Assembly (NCBI RefSeq): GCF_030867145.1
Contig: NC_134415.1
Coordinates: forward strand, 68,477,300 to 68,541,299
Reading direction: 5' to 3'
DNA length: 64,000 bases
Origin: Opisthocomus hoazin
Lineage: Eukaryota; Chordata; Aves; Opisthocomiformes; Opisthocomidae
Part shown: piece after piece, positions 40,361 to 52,228 of the stretch
Position numbering within the stretch: the first letter of the stretch is position 1
Layout: each line of letters opens with the position of its first letter
Notes under the pieces: generated by a model
What the model saw: the letters and a program-made list of their open reading frames with translations, nothing else
Database searches by the model: none
Told to the model about the DNA's origin: nothing
Translations under genes and position numbers: made by a program

Positions 40361-40548
40361 CCAACCAATTCCTTATCCACCAAACAGTCCACCCATCAAA
40401 TCCATACCTCCCCAATTCAGAGAGAAGGATGTTGTGGGGGCCTGTGTGAAAGGCTTTACAGAAGTCCAGATAGATCACATCCATTGCCTTTCCCTTGTCC
40501 ACTGCTGCAGTCACTCCATTGTAGAAAGCCACTAGGTTCTCATGCTGC

Positions 40549-43500
40549 ATCAGTGAACTGGCAAGGCATCAGCTGGAGTCAGCCAGGGACAGCAGGCCCA
40601 GACCTCCCCTGGCTACAGCAGCCACCCTTTTATGAGGGGTGTCTCCACAATTTTTCTTTAGGGGGTCAGCCATGTAATGCTGATAATGACTTCAGCTGAG
40701 TATTGCTTCGTGAATTTCACAGTTCTCAGGCATTAGGAAAAAAGATCCACCCACTCTGCAGGCTCCATGTGAAAACTCCTAGCATGCTTTAGGAAAGGTA
40801 TGTATTTGATGCAAATAAATGGCGTATGCAGAACTTACGAGTTCCACCCAGCCTTTGGTTTTATAAATTATCATAATCGTAGCTAACCCACACAAACTGC
40901 TCCTGAGGTGTTGTGAGGGATGGGAAAGATTTAACATCTCATAATCCCAAGGTCAGAGTACAGAGCTTCAGCTTAACTACAAGTGTTTGGAAAGCAGTAT
41001 TTGGAAATGCTCTTCAGTTCTTGAAAAGCTTAATAGGTGATCAGCAAGCTGTTTACTCATCCACAATTATTTAGATAAGTATTTCAGAGTACATAATGCT
41101 CTTATGCTAGCATGACTGTCCCAAGACATTGGTCTTGTTATTGCTTTCAGGAAATACAGATGAATTTTTTTCAGTCTAAAGGCATCAAATTTTTCCTGCA
41201 AAATGTAAGGCTTGAAGACCAAATGGTCTTCATGATTAAATCCCCAAAGCCTAGTGAGAACCATGGCTATTGTATGACTGCGTCTTTGCAACATACAACT
41301 GGAGGGTCCAGGACAAGGAGCTGGTCAGCAAATCCCAGCCTGGGAGAGGGCCCTGGCAGCAGGCTTCCATATGGTCAAAGGAAGCAGTCTAGCTGAGGTG
41401 GGGGTGACAATCCCAGGGCACTGGGCAATGCCCTCAGACTCCTCAGGAGGCTGCAGGGTCCCAGGAGCAAGACCAGCTGAATTTTTTTACTTGGGTAAAT
41501 AAATGCTTTGCCACCCAGACACAGGCTCTTGGCCCTGTAGCACCCCTTCCTCTACATCACACCCAGCCATGTGTGCTCTGCCCAGGACAAGGAGAGATGC
41601 TCCTCAGCTCCCAGGCTGGGGCATCCCACCATGCTCAACTGCTACAGTCTCCTCAGGGCCACCACCAGGGTGGTTTTCTTTACAATAGGAGCCACTGAAT
41701 TAGTAACAGTAGGAATCCTGTCAGAGAAAACTCTTTTAGTTGATATGTTTATGGCACTGTAATGATGGCACTAAGGCAGAAATAATCTGACCGATCCTTG
41801 GCTGCTTCCATCATCTGGAGCGCTTTGGAAAACTGGCCCAACTGATCTAATCATGCTGTGGGAGTAGACGAATGAACCATCAGAGGTCAACTGGAAAATC
41901 AGCAACTGCATCTCTTTTTCCCACACTCCCACTGACTAACAGAGATGGTGGATGTGGTGCTTTGCTCCACTTGCCAAGAGAGCAGGCATCTCTGCTCTGC
42001 CTGCTGAATATATGGGACTCTGCTGTGTCTCTTCTCCAGGCTTGGAACCTTACACCTCTTTCAGAGGCATAAAAACCGTGTATCTGGGAGAACGGAGGGC
42101 ATGCGAGGAGGTTTCTAATATTAGGACTTCTCTTTGGAAGTTCTGAGCATTTTCTGTTCCTGTAGTGTCACCTGCTCACAGAAAGAGCTGGGAGCACTCC
42201 TGGCAAAATGTGTTTTCTTTCACATTCAGGATAGAAACTGTGTTAGTGAAAGACTACAAAAATCTGACTGCTGGGTATTTAGATTACAGGATACCCATAA
42301 CAAGTGAAAAAGCTTTCCCTTTCTGAATATACACTCTTTATACTACTTGCATGGGCTATTCAACTATACAATTGTGTAAATATTAGGCAAAGCCTGCATA
42401 GATTTTCTAATGTGTAAAACAGACCAGAGCAAAAAAAAAAATCCAAAGCAAGCCATTGGCACAGTATTCCTGTGACTTAATCGTGTTTACAATATTTTCC
42501 TTCTGATGCCTGAAGCAATGGTTTGGTCTAACCGAGATATGTGTGTTCAAAGATCTGTCTCGCCTTTGATGTTGTGTATGATTTTAAAATATATCAGGAA
42601 ACTGTTAAAAGCCTGATGAACGTTTAATGCCAATAGAATCTCTTCATTTTATCAGTCTCACATTAGGTCCAGATTCCTGTCATTATCAAAGAAAAGACTG
42701 GATTAATGAATGATGCAATAACACATTCTGGTTTAGATCTTTGCCATTAAAGCCAAAAAAGCCAGCTTCAGTCCAGATAAGTGACTGAAGCAAAACTGAG
42801 ACAGCACACTGAAGGTTTGTGTTAATGGGCAAATCTATATGCTGATTTTATGCTCATGTTCTAGACTGGTAGGACACAAGCTATCTCCAGGCTAAAAGCT
42901 GCAGAGCTGTGGCTGAACAAATGAGCCACAAAACTGAATTTATTTAGATGGTGTCCAGATTGGACCTGCATCACATTCAGCCAAGCTGGAGTGCTCAGAG
43001 TGAGCTGTGTCTGTAAGCACACACCTCTCTCTGTGCTTTTGTGGATGAGATCCATTAGTTATAAAATAATCTTACTATTTTTCAAGTATTTCTTGTTTTA
43101 GAAGAATATTGATTATAAATAGGTTCATCTACTAAATTAAAAATGTATTACAAACACAATATAGTTATTTATTAAAGTCATAGTCTTAGAAACTTGCTTG
43201 GCTTGTTGGGTTTTTTTTTAATATTTTAATATTCTTTCTTCATTTCTTCCATCCTGTCTTTCTCTTCCTTCCTTTCTCTCAAAATTTCTTCCTTCCCTCT
43301 TTCCTACCTACTTTTTTTCCTTCCTTTCTGTCTCTGTTTTTCAAATCTCTTTTTCTTCCCAAACAGATTTTATTCACACAAGATGGCTCATTTTTTATCC
43401 ATTCCCCCGCCATGTGCTGTAACTGGCTGGACGGGGCCATCCAGGCAGGCTGTCTTCTTGGGGGGGGCAGCTCCATTGCCAAGCCAGAGAAGTCGTAGGT

Positions 43501-43659
43501 GCCTTCTATGGGCAGCACCCTCAGCTTTGCCATTGACACACCTGGTAGGGCCGGTGATACACCCTAAGGTGTGTCCCTTCAGGGAGAATAACTCACACGT
43601 TCAGGTATGGTTTCACAAGGCCCCATTTTTTTCCTCACGTGATTTTCTGTCTCTTGTAC
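40549..43659. other. Non-coding stretch with pyrimidine-rich tract
   Basis: No exon or transposon was recognised. The last part holds the T/C-rich tract listed separately. Confidence 0.5.
43211..43360. repeat. Pyrimidine-rich low-complexity tract
   Basis: About 150 bases dominated by T and C, with repeated TTCC and CTTT words after a T9 run. An imperfect CTTT/CCTT-type repeat; a C/T strand asymmetry like this can adopt triplex structure, but nothing here shows that it does. Confidence 0.8.
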
Positions 43660-44155
43660 CCTTGGTACAAGAAGGACATTGAGTTGCCGGAGCGTGTCCA
43701 GAGGAGAGCAACGAGGCTGGTGAAGGGTCTAGAGAACAAGTCCTGTGAGGACCAGCTGAGGGAACTGGGGTTGTTTAGTCTGGAGAAGAGGAGGCTGAGG
43801 GGGGACCTTATCGGTCTCTGCAGCTACCTGAAAGGAGGTTGTAGCGAGGCAGGTGTTGGTCTTTTCTCCCAAGTAGCTAGCAACAGGACGAGAGGCAATG
43901 GCCTCAAGCTGCATCGGGGGAGGTTTAGATAAGATAGTAAGAAAAATTTCTTCCCCAAAAGAGTAGTCAGGCACTGGAATAGGCTGCCCAGGGAAGTGGT
44001 GGAGTCACCATCCCTGGAGATGTTCAAAAAACATGTAGATGTGGCCCTTCAGGACATGGTTTAGCAGGCATGGTGGTGCTGCGTTGACAGTTGGACTTGA
44101 TGATCTTAGAGATCTCTTGCAACCTTAATGATTCTATGATTCTACGATTCTTAGT
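43660..44155 (+). mobile_element. CR1 LINE 3' end, distinct subfamily
   Basis: It begins inside the C-terminal part of ORF2 ([20 protein letters not shown], then [20 protein letters not shown]) and the frame stops at TAA 43930-43932, where related copies read through. Traces continue as [18 protein letters not shown] with shifts. The 3' UTR differs from all other copies here: after GACATGGTTTAGCAGGCATG it has GTTGGACTTGATGATCTTAG and ends in ATTCTATGATTCTACGATTC. This makes it a separate subfamily from those at 933, 3570 and 38570. Confidence 0.93.
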
Positions 44156-45499
44156 CTTATTCTTGAGCCATCTGAATGCCACTGACCACAGCCAGGCTGC
44201 ACTGCATCCTCTGGTTTGGTGACCTTACCTTCCTCTGCATGAAACTAGTTCACGCTTTCTTCTTATGGGATTTCTTCTCCATCCTCCCCACCTTTTGTGC
44301 TGTTCTCCAAACATACTTCCCATAGCAACCACCACATCAATAATCGATAGCCACGGATATCATCTCACATAGTGCTGCTGGCTACGAGATCTCCTGGAGT
44401 GTTTTTCCTGCAGCTAAAAGCCAGCAGACTGTTCTCACTAACAAACGTTTCTCGTGATGCTCGTAGCTGGCCTCTCCCCATGGATCATCCCTCTGACATT
44501 TGATGCATTCAGCATCACTGTGCCGTACTTAATTGCTGTAAACCAGCCATACGACTGAGATCCACAAGTGCCGGTCTTTGGCTCAGCAGTGCCAGCAGGC
44601 CTGCTTGGCTCGCAAGGGACACTGCCCGCAGGTCAGCAGCGCAAGCCTCATCTCCCAGAGGAGTGTGGCTGCAAAGGAGTATTTTCTGTCTTCTGAGCAC
44701 GTTGTGCTGACGGCCCTTAGGCGCTCTCAGCCGCAGTAGCATCGCTTCTGCTTGGTGTCCCATGCACTGGCTCTGTTGCTCAGTGACACAAAGCCATTGA
44801 TGGTGTTCAGTAAGATTAGTGATTTTTCTGGCTGCTCTTGAAATTTCCACCTAATATCAAAAACTGAGGGACTTATTAGGAAAAGCGGTTGCACATACCT
44901 GTGAATCCCATTGACAATTAACTGTTTCATTTCTATGAATAATTTAAAAATCCTGCATGTTCAATACAGCTTTTGTTCCATATTTGGAAATAGGTTAAGC
45001 TCCCTATAGCCTATTAGGATGCCACTAGCAACTCCTACAGAAGTTAAGCAAACTCAGGGAATAAATTCAATTCCGTAGATGTCACCAATCTAATCCCAAC
45101 TCCTAAAAACGTTTGCTGAAAAGGCTTTTCCCCCTTTAACAGCACAGAAGTTCCAGGTGACATGGAAGAGTGATAATATAGTGTTCATTGTTTTTAAAAG
45201 ACTATCAATGTGAACAATGCAATATATGTATATAGCAGCCTGCTACAAACCTAGGAAAAATAATGATGGGAAACAAAAACGGAGAATCATTGCTGATAGA
45301 ATGTGCTCAGTCCATTTCAGTTACCCGGTGACGATCAGTGGCCTGACTGCAGCACGTATGTGTCTTTCTAGGTAGAAAAGATACAAAGAGCTTCTTCAGT
45401 CTGTCAGAAAAAATAATTAAAAAACCCTGCTGGAAGGTAATTCCAGAGGAATTCACTTAGCAATTAGGATCATATTCTTACCAGTAAGAGCACTCAGTG
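44156..45499. other. Non-coding stretch, nothing recognised
   Basis: Short frames only; no repeat family seen. Confidence 0.5.
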
Positions 45500-45600
45500 G
45501 GACAAGTTGCTTACAGAAATGAAGGATTTGCCATCTCTTGATGTTTTCCAGAGAAAGCTGGATGCATTCGTAGGGAACAGGGCTGTGACCCACGGCAGGT
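45500..45600 (+). mobile_element. Possible old CR1-like 3' end scrap
   Basis: The words GGATTTGCCATCTCTTGATG and AGAAAGCTGGATGCATTCGT resemble the segment that encodes [12 protein letters not shown] in CR1, in diverged form. No tail can be seen, so this is a weak call. Confidence 0.35.
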
Positions 45601-48600
45601 GTTGACCACGTAAAACGAGCAGGGCTGCATAAGGCAGGGATGCAGAAGCCCTGTCACGCCACACCACCGAGCATGAGCAAGTCACCCCTCTGCTCTTTGG
45701 AGAGTGTCCTAAAATCTGATCTGCTGCCTTACAACTGAGCTGCTGTAGTCCAGCTGGTGGCTGAAACGTCAATGCCTGGAGAGATCTGCAGGTGGGTACT
45801 TTGGTGAGCTGCAGCTTCGCTTCAGATAAACAATTTCTGAGGGCTTTCTCAGGGGCTACGCGCCCAAAGGCAGGACATGTGCCCCTGGCAGTAACAAGTG
45901 CCTGTGCAGAATCACACTGGTTTTGTCTGGGAGATCCTTCCTGTGTGTCAGTGTGCCGGGACTCCATGCACCGAGTGTCCTCTGTTGGTTCTCACCTTTC
46001 TCTCTGGCACAGTCCATTTTCAGCGATTGTCCAGGAGTTTTATTTAATGTATTCCCTGCAGAAGTGGACACAAAACATGGGCGATGCCCATGAAGCCCCA
46101 CTCTTCTCCCTAGCATGTTATACCTGTTAGTTATGATCTTTTGCAGCAGGTTTTAAATTTGCTGTAAGTGACTGAAAATGGCTTCAGCAAATGCCCTTGG
46201 ATATTCCTTCCTAGCTAACCTGTGTGCAAGCTGGTCCCTTTCCGTTCAGTGCTCCTACAAAGCCAGTGCTTGTGTGCAGTGACTGCAGCACCGTGTTTTC
46301 ACTGTCGTTTCAGCCGATTAGCAAACAGTTTCCAAGCTGCTTTTTGGTGCTGCCTCACAAAAGATGATGATTTGGGTTCTTTGTTTGGTTTAGTTCTGGT
46401 TTTGTTGTCCCAGTTCCAACAGACAGTCATGTGGACTGGACAGAATTGGGAAAACACAACCCGCACCATCTGTGGCCCCTGAGGGTCTAACGACACCTTA
46501 CCTCAGAGCCCAGGGGTTCATCCCATGCCAAACGAGCCCTGGTGACTTCTTCTGCTCCATTAGGTGTGTCCCAAGCCAGCTGTGGGACACGGAACTCTCA
46601 CTGTGCTCAGTGCCAGGTGCCTGGCAAGCCAGAAGCCGTGCTGTCTCAACCAGCCTTCATACGCAGGGGTCCTGAGCCCTCGTTTCGTGAAGTGAGGATG
46701 ACAGAAACTAGAACAGCCCCGAGCAGCATTTCGTTGGATGCCATTAAAACCTCATTCATGCAAGCTGCAGTAGAGAGAATTCTATTTGGATTGGAAATCC
46801 AAAGGCTGTGTGGCTGTAGCCCACCCGGCCTGTGGCCATCACCTGAGAACACGCATGTAGTATGCCCAGGCAGATCCCCCCAGGGCCCTGGAGACCACCA
46901 AGCACTTGGTTTCTTGGCATGTCATTTTGAATGCACGGGCCAGCACTAAGGGGCTCTGTGGCAGGTTCACGGATGGAGGTGGTGGGTGTGCAGCATGGAG
47001 CAGGGCTGGAGGGCCCTTGGCCAACCTGGGAATGGCCGTGGCTCACACAGGACACTCAACTTCCCTGAAGAAAAATGAAGAACTTGTCCCAAGACAAGCT
47101 CAATGACTTTGTTTTCATGGGAAAGAGCTTTGCACCAAATGAAGCCACTTCTGGCCAAGCCTGGAGCTGAAATGGGGTGTCCCGGCCAGGCAGGAGGTCT
47201 GTCACCTCCGGGCAGCCTGCTGTCCCCCCGGCCCACCACCCACTGCCCTCCCAGCATGGCAGCCAAGAGGCACCATGTGTCGGCAGGGAAAGGAGATGTT
47301 CGGCAGCGCCGGGTCCAGGGCAAGGAGATGCCCCAAGCACCCTGGGCTGCTCCCTTGTGTCGCTGAGGCAAAACAAAGCCAACAGGGCCAGGTGCTGGGG
47401 GCCTATCTCCAAGCTTCCCCCTGCTTCCCACCTTACCCTCATATTTCTGCTTCTCCCCACTAAGTGCTCAGGCCTCATCACTGTCAGCGACGACTGGTCC
47501 CAAACCAAGATGTAGCAGGACTCTTTCTCCAGATGTCTGCCACACGACTTCCACCAAAGCTGTTGTAGCACAACACGGACCTTGGTTTGCCGAAGTGTTT
47601 TGCACAGTGATGGGCACCAGGCAATGGTTTTGTTAATAGTGGCAGTGGGCATGGATGTTTCTGTCATGACAGTCACTGGCAGAAGGGGTGTCTGGTGCCC
47701 CAGCACCTGCTCGAGGGTTGGCAAAGCACAGCTCTGCCTGCCTGCCTCACCCTGAAGCACAACATGGGGGGTGCAGAGGAAAGGGAAGAAATCCAGGGGA
47801 ACAAACCTTGGGGACAAACACTAAGTGCTGGGAAGTGCAGGCAAGAGCCGGAAACAAAAAACAGATCAACAGTTTCCGTCTTGATGTTAAATTCTCATCT
47901 ATAAACCCGGATGACACTTGAGACTTCCATGCTAAACCTGGGACTTTGGCAGGAGAATTTCACTGCTGGACCGGGGTGCAAACTTGGATGACATTTTCCA
48001 CTAGCATCAGGAAAGGCCTTTGCAAATGTGCACGGTGATCACAGGCGTTTCCCTGAGAGCTCGGAGGCCCCCCATGTCCTGGCTGACAGCACCCACAGCG
48101 GAGAGTAGCCTCAGAGGTACTGGTTCACGAATGCCTTCAGCTAGATGAGGAAAGTCTTCCATTCCCCATCCCAGTATTTGGTTTAATAGATGCTTGGAGG
48201 GAGGCAGGAAGGAGAATCGATTTACTAAGGGTTCAGAGTAAAAGAAAGCGCAGAGCCAGGTAAAATTGCTTAAAAGGTTGCTTTAAATAAAATGTTAAAT
48301 AAAAATGTTGCTTTAAGTACCACTAGGCAAGATTAGTGCCAAATATCATCAGAACGCCAAAGAAAAGTAAGAGGGTTTTGTCAAATGGCAAATAGCAACA
48401 GGAAATTTACCTTTCTCTGTGTAGCTCGCGGGAAAGGAACCGATCAATAGGGGACTAATGAAAGTATTGAACAATTAAATTGCCTCTGGCATTGCAAATG
48501 AGAGCTGTAGAGAAGCGTACATCTAAAACTCGATTTACAAGGTCAGAAGAGGACTCGTGCAGCCTGCAAAGATGTGGCATCGGATCACACTTAAGAGATT

Positions 48601-50754
48601 AAGAATATTTTCACTGAATGAAGACGCCAAGCTGGAATAACTGATGGAGAACCTATGTTTGTTTCTTGATGTTTCCAGCATTTCTCCAAGGGAAGAGAGA
48701 TCGTTCCAAGAAAAGAAAGGTGTGAGCAGGTTTTCCTCAAAGGAAGCTTTCTGCTTCAGATTTTCATTTCAAAATAATGACTGTTGTCAAACAAACTTTA
48801 TGAGATTTTTTAAGACTTGCTAGTTTTTGGTTTTTAATGTTTTGTTCACTGTTTCACAGATGCTGCTAGGACTGGTACTGCTGCATAGTTGTGTTAAACT
48901 GTTCCCAAAGTATCTTCAGCCCAAACAGAAACAGGAAACCGCCGCAATCATAAGGAAAATCTTGTTCTAAACCTAGCCACAAGCTCTAGGTGCTTTTTTA
49001 GCTGCTTATCTAAATACCTGCTGTTATCCCTAAGTGGATTTTCCAGGATTATTCATCAATGGGAGCTGCTGATATCTGGAGGCATGAGACTGTCGCATTT
49101 GTTTTAAATTTATTTGAAATATTGACAACATATCCTGTGAACCAAAGTTCAAATGTTTGTACTCTTGCAAATGAGGAGATATACGCTGTGGACTATGTCT
49201 AAATATACAAGAAAATTTTTGTTTGGATAAATCTGTTTCTCTGTCCTTGTGGAAAATACGATTCTAAAGGTACATTTTCAGGTAGGTTTGTCCTGATGTA
49301 GAATAAACTCATGTCAATAAAGCAACATTGACATATGCCAAAGATCTCCGGTGATGAGTTTTGCATTTGAACATGAAGACTTACATTGGATTCTTGCATC
49401 TGTTACTCTTGCCACGTCCCTCAGAAGGCTGATGGGATCTTGAGTCTTTGAAGTTTGCTTTCCATAGTGCTAAAATAGCAGGCAGCGTTGCCACTACACT
49501 TAGCAGGTTCGGGATCAAGCCATGGGGTGAACTCTGGTTCTGTTCCTAGCACTAGCAGAAGGGAAACTGCTATACAAGGCTCCTTGCAAGGATGTAACAA
49601 CTTGTACATTAAAGAAATGGAATCTCTGAAGAGAAAATCAATCAAGTATTTAACGCTCAATATTTAGTCTAACTTATGCAATATTATTATTGTAACTGAG
49701 TTTTAGAGATCACTGCAACTAAGATATGAAGCTTACATAGGAATGAAAATATTTCCTGCCTGAAAACTGGAGCAGAAGTCCAGATGGTGCAAAACTGCTT
49801 TAGTATGACAGAAAATTGAAAGCAGCTTTCTTTTTGAAGGCCAGAAATAGTTTTTCTTGTGTAAAACACTAATTTCAGCATGCGGGGTTCTTCTGTCTGT
49901 TACATTGTATCTAGCTCGCTCTCTCACATCCTTCTTTCCTACAGCTCAAGTTGCCTAAATCTAAACACCGTCAAGAGGAAACGAGTCTAGACCAAAGCTA
50001 TTGTAAATGCTTGGAAGATCTCCTGTCTTCTTCCTACAACGAACTGCTGTCTGAGTTTGTGCCCTAATTTCACCTGCATGAACTTTGGCATAAGGATGAA
50101 AGGGGAGGCCCACCCAATCTGACCTCCACCAGTATCTCCATTTTCTCCCCTGAGGTGAATATGGGCTCACCTCGCTTGGGACCTGCTGTTACCCAAACTA
50201 TTAATCTGAAAGCGAAGAAATACTCATTTTCTTTTTGGTTTGCGAGGCCATGTCTGGTACAAGGTTCTTCTGCTTATTGTCAAATTGAGAAGTAGGTAGT
50301 TGCATATGAGCTCAACTATTTGGCCTTCTCACATAGAAAAATAAACTAATCCATGCCAGTTTTGTTCCATTTGTACTGATAAAGGATCTAAGAGAGTTTG
50401 CACAGCATATTTTGACACAAAGACTACTAAAACTTTTCAACTGGAAGTGCACTGTACACTCCAGTAAGGCCACTGGCAACAGATGCCTGCTCTTACTACT
50501 TTCTGTCAAGCCTTTGTAAGTAGGCTAACAAATCCAAACAGTCCTGGAGCAAAAATCAACTGGTACAAATAAAAGGTGTGCTCATCTGCAGGTGGATGAG
50601 GTGCCAAGCCTCCAGTGTGGCACTGCTTTTCCTCTGAAATTTCCCACAGCAAACTAGCAAAACAGACATGGTGAAGTGCAGCTACCAGACCATGAGTAAT
50701 TTCTGCTTGACTCAGTCCTAAGATGGTTTGAAATGATCAGACAGTACCCCGTTG
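45601..50754. other. Non-coding stretch with a GC-rich block
   Basis: A GC-rich block covers about 46950-47500. The minus-strand frame at 47056-47817 (253 codons) lies in it but overlaps other frames and shows no domain, so it is not called as a gene. Near 48270-48305 the words TTGCTTTAA and AATAAAA recur in a short imperfect duplication. Confidence 0.5.
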
Positions 50755-51450
50755 CTTAAAATTACCTCAGATCCCAAAGACTGGAAAATAGTAAATGCGG
50801 CATCAATATTTAATAAGACCCCTGGGGATATCGGGAGAATTAAAGGGAGATAAGTCTGCCTTATGTACTGCACAGATTAACAGAAAAAAAATATTAAAAA
50901 ATAGATAAGTTATACAGGGAATGAATCAACATAGCTTTTAAAGTAAAATCTGTTTGAGTTATTTCAAGACACCAACAAACATACAATTAAGGGTGAGTTA
51001 ATCACCAAATCATTTTAAAAATGTCTCTCCTCAAAGTGCATTAAAGAAACTAAGCAATTACAAATATACAATTAGTAGAGTCTCTATATTAGCTATTATG
51101 ACCCAGGAAAAAGATCCAGCAATCACTGTTCTCTGAAAATTTCAGCTCAGTTCCGGGCAGTGATCAAAACGCTAAACTGAACATCAGGAATTATTAGGAA
51201 CGAAACAGGGAATATAAAAGAAAGCATCATCATGCCAGCCTGTACATGCCTCCAGAATGCCAATGGTGCGTTCAGTTCTAGTCACACCAGCCCACAGAGC
51301 CTGTGCTAGAGCTAGAGAGGTACAGCAATGGCCAACAAGGACAAAAATACAGATACACAAGAACCAGAAAAAATAATACAGAAATACAGAATGGCTCCCA
51401 TGTCAGAACACACACTCTCAAATGAAAGAGAAATAGCGAGTAGGCTACCT
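50755..51450 (+). mobile_element. Old, decayed CR1-like LINE relic (RT region)
   Basis: A second broken CR1-type RT. At about 50767 the frame reads DPKDWKIVNAASIFNK, aligning with [16 protein letters not shown] at 4320-4369 in the younger copy. After a stretch of unclear sequence with a probable internal deletion, 51100-51340 carries the part near the ERDLGVLVD and [17 protein letters not shown] region, then the [11 protein letters not shown] and LERVQWRAT region, all in wrecked frames. Stops and shifts are frequent. Its wording, like that at 13395-14345, points to an old amniote CR1/L3-like family. Borders are approximate. Confidence 0.65.
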
Positions 51451-52177
51451 GCGTTAGTAAGGAGCTCTAAATTGAACCAAGGAGTAAGGGATGAAGGAGG
51501 ATAATCCTCCGTGCCAGTGGTGGGAAAGATACTGCTGAAGCGTGAAAACCCCCTTGGGCTATAAAAGAGCCATCTGCACACCTTGTCACCTCCAACAGGC
51601 TGTCCTGAATTTATACTGGTGATCTGACTGCAGCTTGGTGACAGTGTTTTTTCTGTATATGATCAAATTTCTAGTACAGCACTTTCCAAAGCCCAAGGAG
51701 TAAGGGTAACAAAACTCACAGCTTGTACAAACTAGCTGAATTAAAACCTAAATAATTCAATACTTTAAAAGACAGAATTAGTTTCACTGTCAGGGCTTTC
51801 CTTTAGAAGATACGGTTTCCATATCAATCCACAGTGGATTTCCCTTCCAAGTACTTATCCATTTGTCCCCCTGAGCCATGTAAAGATTTTCCACTAACAA
51901 GATCCTTCTGCAATAGGTTCCACGGGTCGATTATCGGCTGCACGACAAACCCCTTCTTCTTTTTGTTTTGTTTTCCTGCCAGCTTCCTCTGATGCCCCTT
52001 ACTGCAGCGCAGTAGATTGAAAGGATCCAGGCTGTCGAAGCACCAAAAAACAATACGCACCCAGCCTGTTACCATGTGTTTGAGGAGGGCCATAATTTAA
52101 AAGAACATAAACAGGAAAGGAGCATAACAGAAAAGGAATATGAACAGTACTTTCTCTCCAGTTAGCAGGTTTGATGC
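51451..52177. other. Non-coding stretch, nothing recognised
   Basis: It may include further decayed sequence of the relic just upstream, but I cannot trace it past about 51450. Confidence 0.45.
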
Positions 52178-52228
52178 ATTAAGGATCATAGGATCATTAA
52201 AGCTGGAAAAGAACTCTAAGATCACCAA
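52178..52228 (-). mobile_element. CR1 LINE 3' end scrap
   Basis: About 50 bases: plus strand GGATCATAGGATCATTAAAG, then CTGGAAAAGAACTCTAAGAT and CACCAA, the complement of a CR1 tail and end of 3' UTR. In wording it is nearest to the copy at 43660-44155 (GATGATCTTAGAGATCTCTT). Confidence 0.6.

Larger units (their letters stand above)
38570..40548 (-). mobile_element. CR1 LINE split by a solo LTR
   Basis: Two pieces of one minus-strand CR1: 38570-39588 (3' end through the RT palm) and 40356-40548 (part of the RT upstream). The pieces abut exactly across the LTR at 39589-40355. The plus strand starts with the tail complement GAATCAGAGAATCAGAGAAT. Coding landmarks on minus: [11 protein letters not shown] and [10 protein letters not shown] in the outer piece; [23 protein letters not shown] (39431-39442) and [16 protein letters not shown] in the inner piece. 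The frame has stops and shifts (for example a stop between TNDSEI and the FADD motif), so it is dead. It is truncated at about 40548 in the part just before the NLVAFYD motif. Confidence 0.9.

Noticed and set aside
47056-47817. 253-codon open frame on the minus strand
   Set aside because: It lies in a GC-rich block where stops are rare, overlaps several other frames on both strands, and shows no domain, repeat of residues or splice context.
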